50,691 nucleotides of DNA from Bacillaceae bacterium UBA7792 (GCA_002480735.1 DLCS01000274.1:1-50691); one strand, 5' to 3'. Counted from the first letter of the stretch, positions 11,031-20,204 are shown. Notes: generated by a model from the sequence alone, not told the origin. Translations and numbers: made by a program.

Positions 11031-11070
11031 CGGCTTTTCTTATTCATTTAAGAAAGGCCGTTCACTTTTT
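11031..11070 (+). terminator. Terminator of the PTS operon
   Basis: A twelve-pair stem (11031-11042 with 11049-11060, one G-U pair) with a six-base loop, followed by TTCACTTTTT. Confidence 0.65.
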
Positions 11071-11169
11071 GATGGGATTCTTACTTGCCTTTTTTAGTAA
11101 TGTAGAACAATGTTATATATGAGAACTGTGGTTGAAACAATATTCACATGCCATTTCGGAGGTTTTTAA

Positions 11170-12333
11170 ATGAACTTTAGAGTGTATATCTTGGCAATGA
11201 CTGCTTTTGTTGTTGGGCTGGTCGAATTAATTATTGGTGGGATATTGCCATTAATTGTTGAAGACTTACAAATCTCTGTTAGTGCTGCTGGTCAGCTTAT
11301 TACAGTCTTTGCTATTATGTTGGCTATTTCCGGTCCTACTTTGATCGCACTTACCGCCAAAGTGGCTCGTAAAAAGCTGTATCTTTGGTCGCTATTTGCC
11401 TTTTTTATCGGGAACATCTTAGTTTTTATAAGTGTAAACTATGAAATGTTAATGTTATCTCGGAGCTTTACCGCGCTGAGTGCTGCCTTAATTATTGTTT
11501 TGTCGCTTACCATTGCACCCAAAGTTGTCGAAAAACAGTACCAATCCAGAGCGATAGGCATCATCTATATGGGAATGAGCGGTTCTTTAGTTTTAGGGGT
11601 TCCTTTGGGAGTGTTGATTGGCAATGCTTTAGGATGGCGTATTCTTTTTCTATTCATTGCGTGTTTATCGTTAATTTCTATGGTTATCGTTTATCGTTTT
11701 CTAGACGAGCTTCCCCCTGAAAATATGATTCCTCTAGGTCAACAACTTGCATCCTTAAAAAGCCAAAAGATTGTCAGTGCTCATCTAGTGACTGTACTGA
11801 TGTTGGCGGGGCATTACATCCTCTATGCATACTTTACTCCGTTTTTGCAAACGATGTTAAATCTGAATCCATTTTGGATAAGCTGCGCATATTTTCTTTT
11901 TGGAGTATCTGCTGTAGTTGGTGGGGGAGTAGGTGGATGGTTTACCGATCGATGGGGAGTGAAGAAGAGCATTTTAATCCTCATGGCAACATTTTCCCTA
12001 ATACTATTTCTTCTGCCGTTGACAACCCATTTTCGCTTTGTTTTCCCAGTAGCCTTGATTATTTGGGGGATGTTAAGTTGGGCTATTTCCCCTGCTCAAC
12101 AAAGTTATTTGATTCAAACGGCTCCAGAATCGGCTGCGATTCAACAGAGTTTCAATACGTCGGCCTTGCAAATCGGCATTGCATTAGGCTCAGCTATTGG
12201 AGGGATTGTAATTGGAAATCATTCGGTTTCATATAATGCATTGGTAGGAGGCATATTTGTCTTAGTTGCTTTTTTATGTGCTTTATTTTCAATCACAAGA
12301 CCTTCGATAGCAGAGACTCCATTAACAAAATAA
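11170..12333 (+). CDS. MFS drug/sugar efflux transporter (DHA1/AraJ-like)
   Basis: A 387-residue, twelve-helix major facilitator with a short cytoplasmic N-terminus ([20 protein letters not shown]). The loop between helices 2 and 3 ([11 protein letters not shown]) matches the MFS signature, and [13 protein letters not shown] repeats it in the second half. It resembles the proton-driven exporter group that includes AraJ and the Bacillus YbcL/YdhL/YtbD proteins. The ATG follows CGGAGG. It appears monocistronic. The exported compound cannot be inferred. Confidence 0.85.
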   Translation: MNFRVYILAMTAFVVGLVELIIGGILPLIVEDLQISVSAAGQLITVFAIMLAISGPTLIALTAKVARKKLYLWSLFAFFIGNILVFISVNYEMLMLSRSFTALSAALIIVLSLTIAPKVVEKQYQSRAIGIIYMGMSGSLVLGVPLGVLIGNALGWRILFLFIACLSLISMVIVYRFLDELPPENMIPLGQQLASLKSQKIVSAHLVTVLMLAGHYILYAYFTPFLQTMLNLNPFWISCAYFLFGVSAVVGGGVGGWFTDRWGVKKSILILMATFSLILFLLPLTTHFRFVFPVALIIWGMLSWAISPAQQSYLIQTAPESAAIQQSFNTSALQIGIALGSAIGGIVIGNHSVSYNALVGGIFVLVAFLCALFSITRPSIAETPLTK

Positions 12334-12504
12334 TGATAGAAAAGTTGATCAAAATGGTTCAAGTAATTTCTTAATTGACCGATAAATCAATAATGTTTAT
12401 CATTGAGAGGATACTATTTGTTTTTTAGCGTTTGAGAGGAGACATAAGACAGTGGATAAGTTGTGGAATCACTCTTCAAAATAATATTTTGAGGAGGAAA
12501 ATAA

Positions 12505-12915
12505 GTGAAAATAGATTTTAATCATAGTAAAAATATAAATATAGAACAGTTGGAAAAGTTATATAATGATGTACATTGGTATGCCTATACAAAAGATTTG
12601 ATCGTTTTACAACAAGCCATATCACAGTCATTAGATGTTATATCCGCTTGGGACGGAGAAGAATTAGTTGGTCTCATTCGTGTTGTCGGTGATGGATTAA
12701 CAATCATGTATATTCAAGATATCCTTGTATTAAATGCTTATCAGAACCAAGGGATTGCTACCCAACTGATGCAGAAAATTCTAGATAATTATAGCCATGT
12801 TCGTCAAAAAGTTCTATTGACCGAAGAAGCACCGGATGTGAGGCATTTTTATGAAAAAAATGGCTTTCAATCTTGCGACAAGGGTTCTTTAGTGGCATTT
12901 GCTAAGTTAAGCTAG
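12505..12915 (+). CDS. GNAT-family N-acetyltransferase
   Basis: A 136-residue acetyltransferase of the GCN5 fold. Motif A for acetyl-CoA is visible as YIQDILVLNAYQNQGIATQLMQ (read as two short blocks), followed by LLTEEAPDVRHFYEKNGFQSC, typical of the C-terminal part of the fold. The GTG start follows GAGGAGGA at a normal distance. Substrate is unknown. It stands alone between an MFS exporter and an insertion-sequence scar. Confidence 0.8.
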   Translation: MKIDFNHSKNINIEQLEKLYNDVHWYAYTKDLIVLQQAISQSLDVISAWDGEELVGLIRVVGDGLTIMYIQDILVLNAYQNQGIATQLMQKILDNYSHVRQKVLLTEEAPDVRHFYEKNGFQSCDKGSLVAFAKLS

Positions 12916-12971
12916 AGGGTTTGTTCAAAGAATCTACTTGAAACAATTAAGTGTATTGGTATATCTGAAGA

Positions 12972-13070
12972 CCGTTCTTGAACGGAACCCAAGAAGTTAG
13001 ACAAGGGATTCAGGGAGCTACTTGAGCATGAATTCGGTATTGAACCGGACTCATGCTTTTTATTTTTGTC
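12972..13070. mobile_element. Possible IS3-family end remnant
   Basis: The stretch around 12985-13008 (AACCCAAGAAGTTAGACAAG) resembles the terminal sequence of IS3/IS150-type elements. It is followed by a strong hairpin of the kind seen between such an end and the transposase start. No transposase frame follows. I base this on resemblance only; no second end or target duplication was found. Confidence 0.3.
13025..13069 (+). terminator. Strong hairpin terminator
   Basis: A fourteen-pair stem with one mismatch (13025-13038 with 13044-13057), a five-base loop and a TTTTATTTTT tail. It is about 110 bases after the GNAT gene and could serve as its terminator, or be part of the insertion-sequence scar. 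Confidence 0.65.
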
Positions 13071-13156
13071 TCCAAATATCTTTTTGATGAAATTTACCTT
13101 TATTGTCCTTAGTAAATAACACCATCAAGTAATTCAGAACAGTATAAATAATTTTT

Positions 13157-13322
13157 TTGAGAGGAATTTTAAAAAGAATAATATCAATTAGGATGATACC
13201 CAATGAAGAAAAAGTTATTAAACTTACTCACTGGTTTATGAATGGTTAAAATCCCAGCGAAAGAAATATTAGAAGGAAATTTAAAAACGAATTTGCAGTT
13301 AGTTCAATTTAAGGAATATTAG
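13157..13322 (+). pseudogene. Two overlapping short frames, possible gene remnant
   Basis: A 30-codon frame from TTG 13157 ends in IPNEEKVIKLTHWFMNG-stop (13249). A 26-codon frame overlapping it by eight bases (13242-13322) reads VKIPAKEILEGNLKTN and on. Joined across a frameshift they look like the C-terminus of one protein. I do not recognise the family. With the IS-like scar just upstream, a decayed gene end is plausible, but chance cannot be excluded. Confidence 0.3.
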
Positions 13323-13338
13323 AGAGGTGTCGATAATT

Positions 13339-13761
13339 ATGAATCCAAGAATCACAGTGATTACATTAGGTGTAGATAATTTGGAGAAAGCATTAGAATT
13401 CTACCGTGATGGTTTGGGACTACCAACAGAAGGTATTGTTGGTAAAGAATTTGAGCATGGGGAGGTTGCCTTTTTTGATCTGCAAGCAGGTTTGAAACTT
13501 GCTATTTGGAAACGAGAAGATATTGCATACGAGGCAAAGGTTACACAGAGCCCAGCAAGTCCTACGGAATTTACAATTGGTCACAATGTAAATAGCAAAG
13601 AAGAAGTAGATAAGGTATTAGAACAGGCTGAAAAAGCAGGTGCGACAATAACGGACCCAGCACATCGCACTTTTTGGGGTGGATATTCTGGTCACTTCCA
13701 GGATCCCGATGGCCATTTGTGGGAAGTAGTCTGGAACCCAGCATGGGAGATTGAGGGCTAG
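13339..13761 (+). CDS. VOC-family (glyoxalase/bleomycin-resistance-like) protein
   Basis: A 140-residue vicinal-oxygen-chelate protein with two beta-alpha-beta-beta-beta modules. It opens ITVITLGVDNLEKALEFYRD and ends in GHFQDPDGHLWEVVWNP, where the final Glu is a usual metal ligand. Family members bind a divalent metal and act as isomerases, dioxygenases or drug-binding proteins. The ATG at 13339 lies eight bases after GAGAGGTG; the GTG at 13327 overlaps that site. The N-terminal metal position is not an obvious His, so function remains general. Confidence 0.8.
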   Translation: MNPRITVITLGVDNLEKALEFYRDGLGLPTEGIVGKEFEHGEVAFFDLQAGLKLAIWKREDIAYEAKVTQSPASPTEFTIGHNVNSKEEVDKVLEQAEKAGATITDPAHRTFWGGYSGHFQDPDGHLWEVVWNPAWEIEG

Positions 13762-13875
13762 ATTATATGTAAAATAAAAAGCTAAATCGATTATGGAATT
13801 TAGGAGAAAGGGTATGTTATTCTTAAGGGATGTGTTGGTAGACAAAAGCACTTCCCAAACGAGGAGGTGAAAGAA

Positions 13876-14100
13876 ATGGTTGAGAAAAAGCGTAATCAAG
13901 ACGATCTTGATACAGGGGAGGCACTAGGAACAGGTGCTGGTGCAGTTGCTGGCGGTGCAGTGGGTTCAGTATTAGGTCCCATTGGCACTGTTGCGGGAGC
14001 CATTGCTGGAGGTGCAATGGGCAACAAAGCAGGTGAAGGTGCCGATGAAGCAGTGGACAGTGCCTCTAATCGGAAGGAAAAGGAGAAGCCTTTTACTTAA
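13876..14100 (+). CDS. Small glycine-zipper protein
   Basis: A 74-residue protein with a charged N-terminus, a central Gly/Ala-rich segment (GTGAGAVAGGAVGSVLGPIG and VAGAIAGGAMGNKAGEGADE) and a basic tail. The GxxxG periodicity is typical of glycine-zipper proteins that insert in or associate with membranes. The ATG at 13876 follows GAGGAGGTGA; the upstream GTG lies within the ribosome site. It has its own terminator. Similar small proteins in Bacillus are often stress-induced, but function is unknown. Confidence 0.75.
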   Translation: MVEKKRNQDDLDTGEALGTGAGAVAGGAVGSVLGPIGTVAGAIAGGAMGNKAGEGADEAVDSASNRKEKEKPFT

Positions 14101-14120
14101 TTTTAATACAACTTGAATTA

Positions 14121-14145
14121 GACTCCCATCATGGGAGTCTTTTAT
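14121..14145 (+). terminator. Terminator of the glycine-zipper gene
   Basis: GACTCCCAT and ATGGGAGTC pair around a single C, followed by TTTTAT. Confidence 0.75.
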
Positions 14146-14222
14146 GTATATAAATCTCTTTTGATTAGTGTCCAGTTTGTTTTTTTAAATATAGCTTTAA
14201 AGGTAAACAAAATTGAAAGGGG

Positions 14223-14342
14223 TCATTCTTTCATATCCTCTTCTGGTTGGTCAGGCTTTTCCCACCCATATTGCTGGTTAATTTCCTTCGCCAATTCGTC
14301 TAAAAAGTCGTCAGATAATAGCGGGTCATTTTCTTTCAACAA
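14223..14342 (-). CDS. 39-residue acidic small protein, unrecognised
   Basis: A short frame on the minus strand has a very strong ribosome site (AAGGAGG at 14356-14350) seven bases before the TTG at 14342. The peptide begins LLKENDPLLSDDFLDEL and continues AKEINQQYGWEKPDQPEEDMKE: acidic, amphipathic, with no membrane segment. Alternative TTG codons lie at 14348 and 14339. Coding character (no rare residues, consistent Bacillus codons) and the ribosome site support a real gene. I do not recognise it. Confidence 0.6.
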   Translation of the reverse strand: MLKENDPLLSDDFLDELAKEINQQYGWEKPDQPEEDMKE

Positions 14343-14482
14343 GTCCAATCCTCCTTATGAATATCATCCAATCGTAAAGAATCCATTACCGATAGTCCCC
14401 TTTTTTAAGGCGTAATTTTTATACAAAATTATTATTTACTTTTTCCAATCACAGGCGTATTATTACATCAGTTTCAAATTTC

Positions 14483-14632
14483 TAAATCGCTGAAACCGAT
14501 AGGTGCGGGGGAACCATTTTCGTGGATTTCTTAGTAAATCCAAGGGGTGAATCCTTTTTAGGTAGGGCTACTCAATGGTCCGAATCCGACAGCTAACCTC
14601 GTAAGCGTTAGATGAGAAGGAAGGTGGAACTT
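14483..14632 (+). promoter_or_regulatory. Cyclic-di-AMP riboswitch (ydaO/yuaA type)
   Basis: The leader contains the conserved ydaO blocks in order: ATCGCTGAAACC, AGGTGCGGGGGAACC, GGGGTGAATCC, GTAGGGCTACTC, CCGAATCCGACAGCTAACCT, then GAGAAGGAAGG. Known members bind c-di-AMP and cause termination. It is followed by a terminator and then the K+ importer gene kimA, the classic arrangement: high c-di-AMP shuts off potassium uptake. Confidence 0.93.
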
Positions 14633-14649
14633 GTGGGACAAAAAATATA

Positions 14650-14696
14650 ATGTCTACAAGTCTATTTCGTGATGGCTTGTGGGCATTTTTTATTTG
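14650..14696 (+). terminator. Riboswitch-controlled terminator
   Basis: ATGTCTACAAG (14650-14660) pairs with CTTGTGGGCAT (14676-14686), with G-U pairs, followed by a T run. It lies between the aptamer and kimA and is the likely expression platform. Confidence 0.75.
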
Positions 14697-14772
14697 TTCA
14701 AAAAATTCGCTTTGAGATTATTCTTTAATTTCAGGGCAAAATACTTTTATAAAACTTGCGGTGGTGTGAGAC

Positions 14773-16599
14773 ATGATGTATCCAGTAAAAAGACTGTTAA
14801 TCGGTCGACCATTAAAGTCAACAGAACTTGGGGAACAAAAGCTTAGTAAGACAAAAGCATTAGCAATTCTTTCTTCAGATGCATTATCTTCTGTTGCTTA
14901 CGGCCCAGAACAAATCTTAATAGTCTTAATAACAATAAGTGCCGCAGCCTTTTGGTACTCAATTCCTATCGCTATAGGAGTATTGGTACTATTAACAGCA
15001 TTAATTTTATCGTATCGACAAATTATTTTTGCCTATCCTCATGGTGGCGGCGCTTATGTGGTGTCAAAAAATAACTTAGGGGTTAATTCAGGGCTTATTG
15101 CTGGTGGCTCATTGTTAGTTGACTATATTTTAACAGTGGCAGTAAGTGTATCGGCGGGTACAGATGCGATCACTTCAGCATTTCCTGCACTCCATACACA
15201 TAATGTACTAATCGCGATAATATTTGTTATCCTTCTAACGATTTTAAATTTAAGAGGAGTAACGGAATCTGCTTCTATTTTAGCATATCCCGTTTATTTA
15301 TTTGTTTTGACACTGCTAATTTTAATTGGAGTGGGGCTATTTAACATTGCAACTGGTGCGGTTCCATCGAATCTGCATACTCCGATCGGGACTCCAGTGG
15401 CAGGAATTAGTCTGTTCTTGCTTTTAAAAGCATTTGCATCAGGGAGTTCCGCATTAACAGGGGTCGAGGCAATTTCTAATGCGATTCCAAACTTTAAGGA
15501 CCCAGCTCCAAAAAATGCAGCTAAAACTCTTACATTTATGGGAGGGCTGTTAGCATTATTATTTTCAGGGATTATATTTTTATCGTACTACTATGGAATT
15601 GCGCCAAGTGCGAAAGTTACCGTTGTTTCCCAAATTGCTGAAGAAACATTTGGACGAAATTTCATGTATTTCATCATTCAAGGCACAACGGCCTTAATCT
15701 TAATATTGGCTGCTAACACTGGGTATACAGCGTTTCCGTTGCTGGCGGTTAATTTAGCGAAAGATAAGTTTATTCCAAGGATGTTTACAATACGTGGGGA
15801 CAGACTGGGGTATTCCAATGGCATTATCTTTCTCGCGATTAGCTCCATCCTACTAATCATTGTGTTTGAAGGGAAAACCGAGCATCTCATTCCGCTATAC
15901 GCAGTTGGTGTATTCATCCCATTCACTTTGTCCCAAACGGGAATGGTTGTAAAATGGGTGCGCGAAAAGCCTAAGGATTGGGTTAGAAAGCTATCTATTA
16001 ATGCCCTTGGAGCTCTAATTTGCTTTATCGTCACCTGGATGTTTTTTATTACAAAATTTACGCAAGTATGGCCGGTCTTGGTATTCATCCCTGCAATAAT
16101 GTTCATCTTTCACCGAATTAAGAATCATTATGAAGCCGTTGGGAGCCAGTTAAGAATTACTGAAGATCATCCAGCAGTAGCAATTGAAGGGAATGTCATT
16201 ATTGTTCCAGTCGCTGGCATCACACGGGTGGTTGAAAACTCTTTGAATTACGCAAAATCACTTTCAGCGAATCAAATTATTGCTGTTTATGTCGCATTTG
16301 AAAGAGAAGATGAGAAAAAGTTCGAGGAAAAGTGGAATAAATGGCAACCTGATGTTAGGCTTGTGACTTTACACTCGCAGTATCGAAGTATCATCCAGCC
16401 ACTCACAAAATTTGTGGATATTATCCAACATAAAGCAAGTGAAGCGAACTATGGAGTAACAGTGATCATCCCTCAATTTCTACCGAAGAAGGGGTGGCAA
16501 CATATTCTTCACAACCAATCCAGTATACTCATTCGTGCTTTCTTGCTATTCCGAAGAGATGTCATCATTACAACGGTGCCTTACCATTTGAAAAAATAA
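14773..16599 (+). CDS. kimA: KimA-type potassium importer (APC family)
   Basis: A 608-residue APC-superfamily protein, the same length as B. subtilis KimA (YdaO), a high-affinity proton-coupled K+ importer. About twelve membrane segments occupy residues 30-460. The opening KSTELGEQKLSKTKALAILS and SSDALSSVAYGPEQI is characteristic. A cytoplasmic C-terminal domain of about 140 residues (VIIVPVAGITRVVENSLNYA onward) resembles the universal-stress-like domain of KimA. Expression is controlled by the upstream c-di-AMP riboswitch. The ATG at 14773 has only a weak GGTGTGAG site; the ATG three bases on is equally possible. Confidence 0.93.
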   Translation: MMYPVKRLLIGRPLKSTELGEQKLSKTKALAILSSDALSSVAYGPEQILIVLITISAAAFWYSIPIAIGVLVLLTALILSYRQIIFAYPHGGGAYVVSKNNLGVNSGLIAGGSLLVDYILTVAVSVSAGTDAITSAFPALHTHNVLIAIIFVILLTILNLRGVTESASILAYPVYLFVLTLLILIGVGLFNIATGAVPSNLHTPIGTPVAGISLFLLLKAFASGSSALTGVEAISNAIPNFKDPAPKNAAKTLTFMGGLLALLFSGIIFLSYYYGIAPSAKVTVVSQIAEETFGRNFMYFIIQGTTALILILAANTGYTAFPLLAVNLAKDKFIPRMFTIRGDRLGYSNGIIFLAISSILLIIVFEGKTEHLIPLYAVGVFIPFTLSQTGMVVKWVREKPKDWVRKLSINALGALICFIVTWMFFITKFTQVWPVLVFIPAIMFIFHRIKNHYEAVGSQLRITEDHPAVAIEGNVIIVPVAGITRVVENSLNYAKSLSANQIIAVYVAFEREDEKKFEEKWNKWQPDVRLVTLHSQYRSIIQPLTKFVDIIQHKASEANYGVTVIIPQFLPKKGWQHILHNQSSILIRAFLLFRRDVIITTVPYHLKK

Positions 16600-16635
16600 T
16601 GGGTCACCTTACTGAAAAAGCTGAACCTATAACAA

Positions 16636-16660
16636 AAGGGATGCCCTTAGCATCCCTTCC
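16636..16660. terminator. Bidirectional terminator
   Basis: AAGGGATGC and GCATCCCTT pair around CCTTA between the convergent kimA and the following minus-strand gene. Confidence 0.7.
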
Positions 16661-16663
16661 CCT

Positions 16664-17281
16664 TTAAATAGTCTTTGTTTGTTTTAGAAAAATGGAATTT
16701 AGACTGCATATTTGTCTTTTTTCCTTCGTGTTATGAGTTATCTCTTGAGCTGGATGATAACAATATTGAGAAAGATAAGGTTGGAGTTGCCCCTCGTATA
16801 GTAATCTAAAATCTTCACAATCTCCCAAATCATTAGGTTTGATTACACTGGGGTGTTTGCCTTTTATATCGATTCCGCCGTTACTTAAAATGGTTGCGAC
16901 AAATTCAGAGCAAAAGAAGGCTCTTTTTCTTGGTATTTTCTTATTTAGCAGGACACCGAAAAGTCCAATAAAGTTATACTTATAGGAATGCTTGTGCCTT
17001 TCAAACTGTTCGACCACCATTTTCATCTGTCTATATTCAATCTCTGAAACAGAACAACTGTATATCGCACAAGTTGCCCTTTGAAATAACTTTCCATTCA
17101 TGTCTTCCTTAACAAAGCCACCGATAAAGGGATTATTTGCTCGTTTTCTTCCAAAGCTATATGTTGTGTCCAATTCCTTTGTAAAGGAAATAGAAGCATG
17201 ATTTAATGGCTGTTTTGTAAACTTCTTTATTAATTTTGTAAATAATGTCCCGGTATCAGTAAGAATGATATATACTTCCAC
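16664..17281 (-). CDS. Permuted-papain-like (YiiX/NlpC-P60-type) protein
   Basis: A 205-residue protein, apparently cytoplasmic (no signal peptide). The order histidine first (PLNHASISF, about residue 28) and cysteine later (FFCSEFVATIL, about 123) is that of circularly permuted NlpC/P60 enzymes of the YiiX/YebB type. Members include amidases, acyltransferases and uncharacterised hydrolases. A C-terminal extension after HPSVIKPNDLGD is not recognised. The ATG at 17281 lacks a very strong ribosome site. Function beyond a likely thiol hydrolase is not assignable. Confidence 0.65.
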   Translation of the reverse strand: MEVYIILTDTGTLFTKLIKKFTKQPLNHASISFTKELDTTYSFGRKRANNPFIGGFVKEDMNGKLFQRATCAIYSCSVSEIEYRQMKMVVEQFERHKHSYKYNFIGLFGVLLNKKIPRKRAFFCSEFVATILSNGGIDIKGKHPSVIKPNDLGDCEDFRLLYEGQLQPYLSQYCYHPAQEITHNTKEKRQICSLNSIFLKQTKTI

Positions 17282-17478
17282 CTTTGTTCCCCCGTCCGAT
17301 TATAAGTTTAATGATTAAGACCTCATTTCCATTCTCAATCTATAATCCTATATTTCCGCTAACCTTTGAACAATCGTGAGTTTTAGTTTCATCTAAGACC
17401 GGGGATGTATTTCTTAATTGGACAAGATTCTAACGGAAAGGAGAGGGGCTGAGTATTTTACATAAGATTTTAGTTACG

Positions 17479-17516
17479 ATAAGAGCAGTGGATTATTTTT
17501 TCTCCACTGCTCTTAT
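17479..17516. terminator. Strong 14-bp inverted repeat, possible terminator
   Basis: Arms ATAAGAGCAGTGGA (17479-17492) and TCCACTGCTCTTAT (17503-17516) are perfect complements with a ten-base loop containing T6. It follows the end of the minus-strand acetyltransferase. No T run follows the stem on either strand, so termination is uncertain. Confidence 0.5.
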
Positions 17517-17553
17517 GTTTCGTTATCCAAAACCTTTTTGCTAACAAATATCA

Positions 17554-18066
17554 TTATTCTTCTGTAGGATTGTTAGGTCCGTCAAGTTCTAATTGAAAAA
17601 AAGCTAGGTCTAGCCATCTATTGAATTTGTAACCCGCCTTTTTGATTGTGCCCGAATGAACAAAGCCTAAGCTTTTATGCAGGGCAATACTTTTGTCATT
17701 GGCTTCATCAATTCCAGCAATAAAGGTTTTATATTCTTTTTCCTTAGCAATAGAGATTAATTCTTTTATTAAAGCAGTCCCAATTCCTTTTTTTCGGTAC
17801 TCCCTATTGACATAAACAGAATGTTCAATGGAATATTTATAAGCCGGCCATGCTCTAAAAGGACCAAATGTCGCAAAGCCCGCCACTCTATTATCTCGTT
17901 CAAATACTAAAATGGGATACCCTTCATCCCTCTTTTGTTCAAACCAAGCTTGTCTGTCTTCAAGGGTTTGGGGTTTGTATGAATAAACAGCAGTCGTGTT
18001 AATAATCGCATCATTATAGATATTTAAAATTTCCTCTAAATCTTCTGGGGTGGCTTCCCTAATCAT
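17554..18066 (-). CDS. Phosphinothricin-type N-acetyltransferase (YwnH-like)
   Basis: A 170-residue GNAT enzyme of the PAT/bar/YwnH subgroup, acting on phosphinothricin or methionine-sulfoximine-like amino acids. Signatures include IREATPEDLEEILNIYNDAI, GFATFGPFRAWPAYKYSIEH (start of motif A), YRKKGIGTALIKELI (acetyl-CoA pyrophosphate loop) and SLGFVHSGTIKKAGYKFNRW. Length is normal. The ATG follows AGAGGAAG. It is a single-gene unit; natural substrate is inferred from the family. Confidence 0.85.
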   Translation of the reverse strand: MIREATPEDLEEILNIYNDAIINTTAVYSYKPQTLEDRQAWFEQKRDEGYPILVFERDNRVAGFATFGPFRAWPAYKYSIEHSVYVNREYRKKGIGTALIKELISIAKEKEYKTFIAGIDEANDKSIALHKSLGFVHSGTIKKAGYKFNRWLDLAFFQLELDGPNNPTEE

Positions 18067-18460
18067 GTTTTTCTTCCTCTCATCAAAAACTGTCTTCCCC
18101 TTTTATTTTAGAACTCTTCATAGAAAACGTAAAATTAAAGTCTTCTTCGCTTATCTCATTCTTGTCATTTAATAAAAGGGGGCTCGTATCTTTTTAGTGG
18201 TATTTCGATAAAAAACATTGCTTTTCCTTCTTCAACTTATTCTGCTCTAACCCTTTTTAACCTCATGAACATTAGTTTTGATTTTTGAAGAGTGGGAAAA
18301 CTTTGACAAATGGTGAGCAGCACGATTATAATCCAACTATTCAACAGAACGCTTGCTAATTCCAGATTTGCAAAGCCCAAAAGCTTAACTGTCAATTTTT
18401 TTGGTATGGATGGGTTTTCGCTTTCAGAGCTTAAAAACCGGATGGAAGAAGGTATTTAAT
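18067..18460. other. Non-coding stretch, no feature identified
   Basis: I see no convincing gene, RNA or operator in these 394 bases between the PAT-like gene and the MFS gene. They presumably hold both divergent promoters. A frame running into the MFS gene from 18401 lacks a ribosome site. Confidence 0.4.
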
Positions 18461-19762
18461 ATGTCTAGTGTTGATTTGGCCCAAAGCTATATAGACAATC
18501 CAGAGAAACAGAAAAAACTATATAAACGCACATTAATCATTGTCGTAATTTCTCAAATGTTCGGTGGGGCAGGATTAGCTGCTGGAATAACAGTCGGAGC
18601 CTTGCTTGCAGAACAAATGCTTGGGACCAACGCATTCGTGGGTCTTCCAGCTACCTTATTTACATTAGGATCGGCGGGGGCAGCGTTCGCTGTAGGAAGA
18701 CTGTCTAACCGTTTTGGAAGACGCATGGGTCTTTCGGTAGGCTTTATGACAGGCGGACTTGGAGCAATAGGTGTTGTGTTGGCAGCTATCTTCAATAGTG
18801 TGTTTTTATTATTTCCTTCCTTACTCATATACGGTGCAGGTACTGCAACAAACTTGCAAGCCCGCTATGCTGGTACGGACTTAGCAAATAATAAACAACG
18901 AGCCACAGCTATTAGTATCGCAATGGTATCAACAACGTTTGGGGCGGTTGCAGGTCCCAACTTAGTGAATGTGATGGGGGATCTTGCTCTTTCCATTGGA
19001 GTTCCATCGCTTGCAGGTCCATTTATTTTATCAGCGGTTGCATACATCTTAGCGGGGCTTATCCTTTTTATACTACTTCGTCCGGATCCGTTGGTTATAG
19101 CAAGAACAATAACAGTTTCTAACCAAGAAAAGAATGTCAGTGGACCTTCAGCACATACGGATCAAGTGGAAAATAAAACAGGTATTATCGTTGGTGCTAC
19201 AATTATGGTACTTACTCAAATCGTAATGGTTGCCATTATGACTATGACACCAGTACATATGAGCCATCATGGACATGGGATGGGTGCAATCGGTCTTGTT
19301 ATTGGATTTCATATAGGGGCGATGTATCTCCCTTCATTGGTTACTGGAGTTCTAGTTGATAGGTTTGGTAGAACGGCTATGGCAATGGCTTCCGGAGCTA
19401 CGTTGCTTCTAGCGGGCATTATTGCAGCAATCGCACCAGGCGATTCAATCATTCTCTTAGTCATTGCTCTTTCTTTACTTGGATTAGGATGGAATTTTGG
19501 TTTAATTAGTGGGACTGCTCTAATCGTGGATTCCACAAAAATCTCAACACGTGCTAAAACTCAAGGCACGGTGGATATATTAATTGCGTTATCGGGGGCT
19601 TCTGGGGGAGCTTTATCAGGAATGGTTGTGGCTGGATCCAGTTTTGAAACATTATCACTTGCTGGAGGAATTTTATCCTTAATCCTCATTCCGGTTGTAA
19701 CCTGGTCTCGTAAGGGTAATAATCAACAATCCTCAAAGGGGAGATTTGGGGAAAAATCATGA
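18461..19762 (+). CDS. MFS transporter
   Basis: A 433-residue, twelve-helix major facilitator. A 30-residue cytoplasmic N-terminus (SSVDLAQSYIDNPEKQKKLY) precedes helix 1. The helix 2-3 loop is VGRLSNRFGRRMGLS, and VDRFGRTAMAM repeats it in the second half. A central hydrophilic loop of about 40 residues separates the halves, and HMSHHGHGMG before helix 7 is histidine-rich. The ATG at 18461 follows GAAGAAGG; the frame upstream to 18401 is not needed. Substrate is unknown; the family includes multidrug and metabolite exporters. Confidence 0.8.
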   Translation: MSSVDLAQSYIDNPEKQKKLYKRTLIIVVISQMFGGAGLAAGITVGALLAEQMLGTNAFVGLPATLFTLGSAGAAFAVGRLSNRFGRRMGLSVGFMTGGLGAIGVVLAAIFNSVFLLFPSLLIYGAGTATNLQARYAGTDLANNKQRATAISIAMVSTTFGAVAGPNLVNVMGDLALSIGVPSLAGPFILSAVAYILAGLILFILLRPDPLVIARTITVSNQEKNVSGPSAHTDQVENKTGIIVGATIMVLTQIVMVAIMTMTPVHMSHHGHGMGAIGLVIGFHIGAMYLPSLVTGVLVDRFGRTAMAMASGATLLLAGIIAAIAPGDSIILLVIALSLLGLGWNFGLISGTALIVDSTKISTRAKTQGTVDILIALSGASGGALSGMVVAGSSFETLSLAGGILSLILIPVVTWSRKGNNQQSSKGRFGEKS

Positions 19763-19847
19763 TTTTGACACAGTCCTTTTATCCTTAAGGAAAAATTTAT
19801 GATACGCTTTAATTAGAAAACATAATAGAAGGCTGGAGATTTAGGAG

Positions 19848-19910
19848 AAAGCCATAAAAACAAATGGGAATGATTTTGTGATTCCTGTGAGTTTTTATGG
19901 CTTTTTTGTA
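19848..19910 (+). terminator. Terminator of the MFS gene
   Basis: Perfect fourteen-base arms AAAGCCATAAAAAC (19848-19861) and GTTTTTATGGCTTT (19891-19904) with an inner GGAAT/ATTCC pairing, followed by TTTTG. Between this and 20204 I see no further gene. Confidence 0.85.
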
Positions 19911-20204
19911 TAGTTTCAAGCCGTTTAAATTATTATAGGAAGAAACGAAGTAAGTTATATCTGGACAAGGATAAACATATTAAAGAAATAAACCGAAAAC
20001 TTCAAAGTATGAAGAACGATATTCTTATCGCTTTTATTGCCAAGAAAAAATGGAATCTTCAGTAAGGAATAAGGTGAATAGTAAATCGATAAACGATAAT
20101 TGGGTGGTGAACAAATAGAATTGCAATAAGTTTGAACTAAAAAGGGCTCTCTATTCGCTTTTTGTTTTCTCAAACTTCTCCAAATTTGAAGGGAGCAATT
20201 TCAA

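Noticed and set aside
15678..16106. 142-codon frame antisense to kimA
   Set aside because: Shadow of the real gene in another frame; no start signal or recognisable motif.
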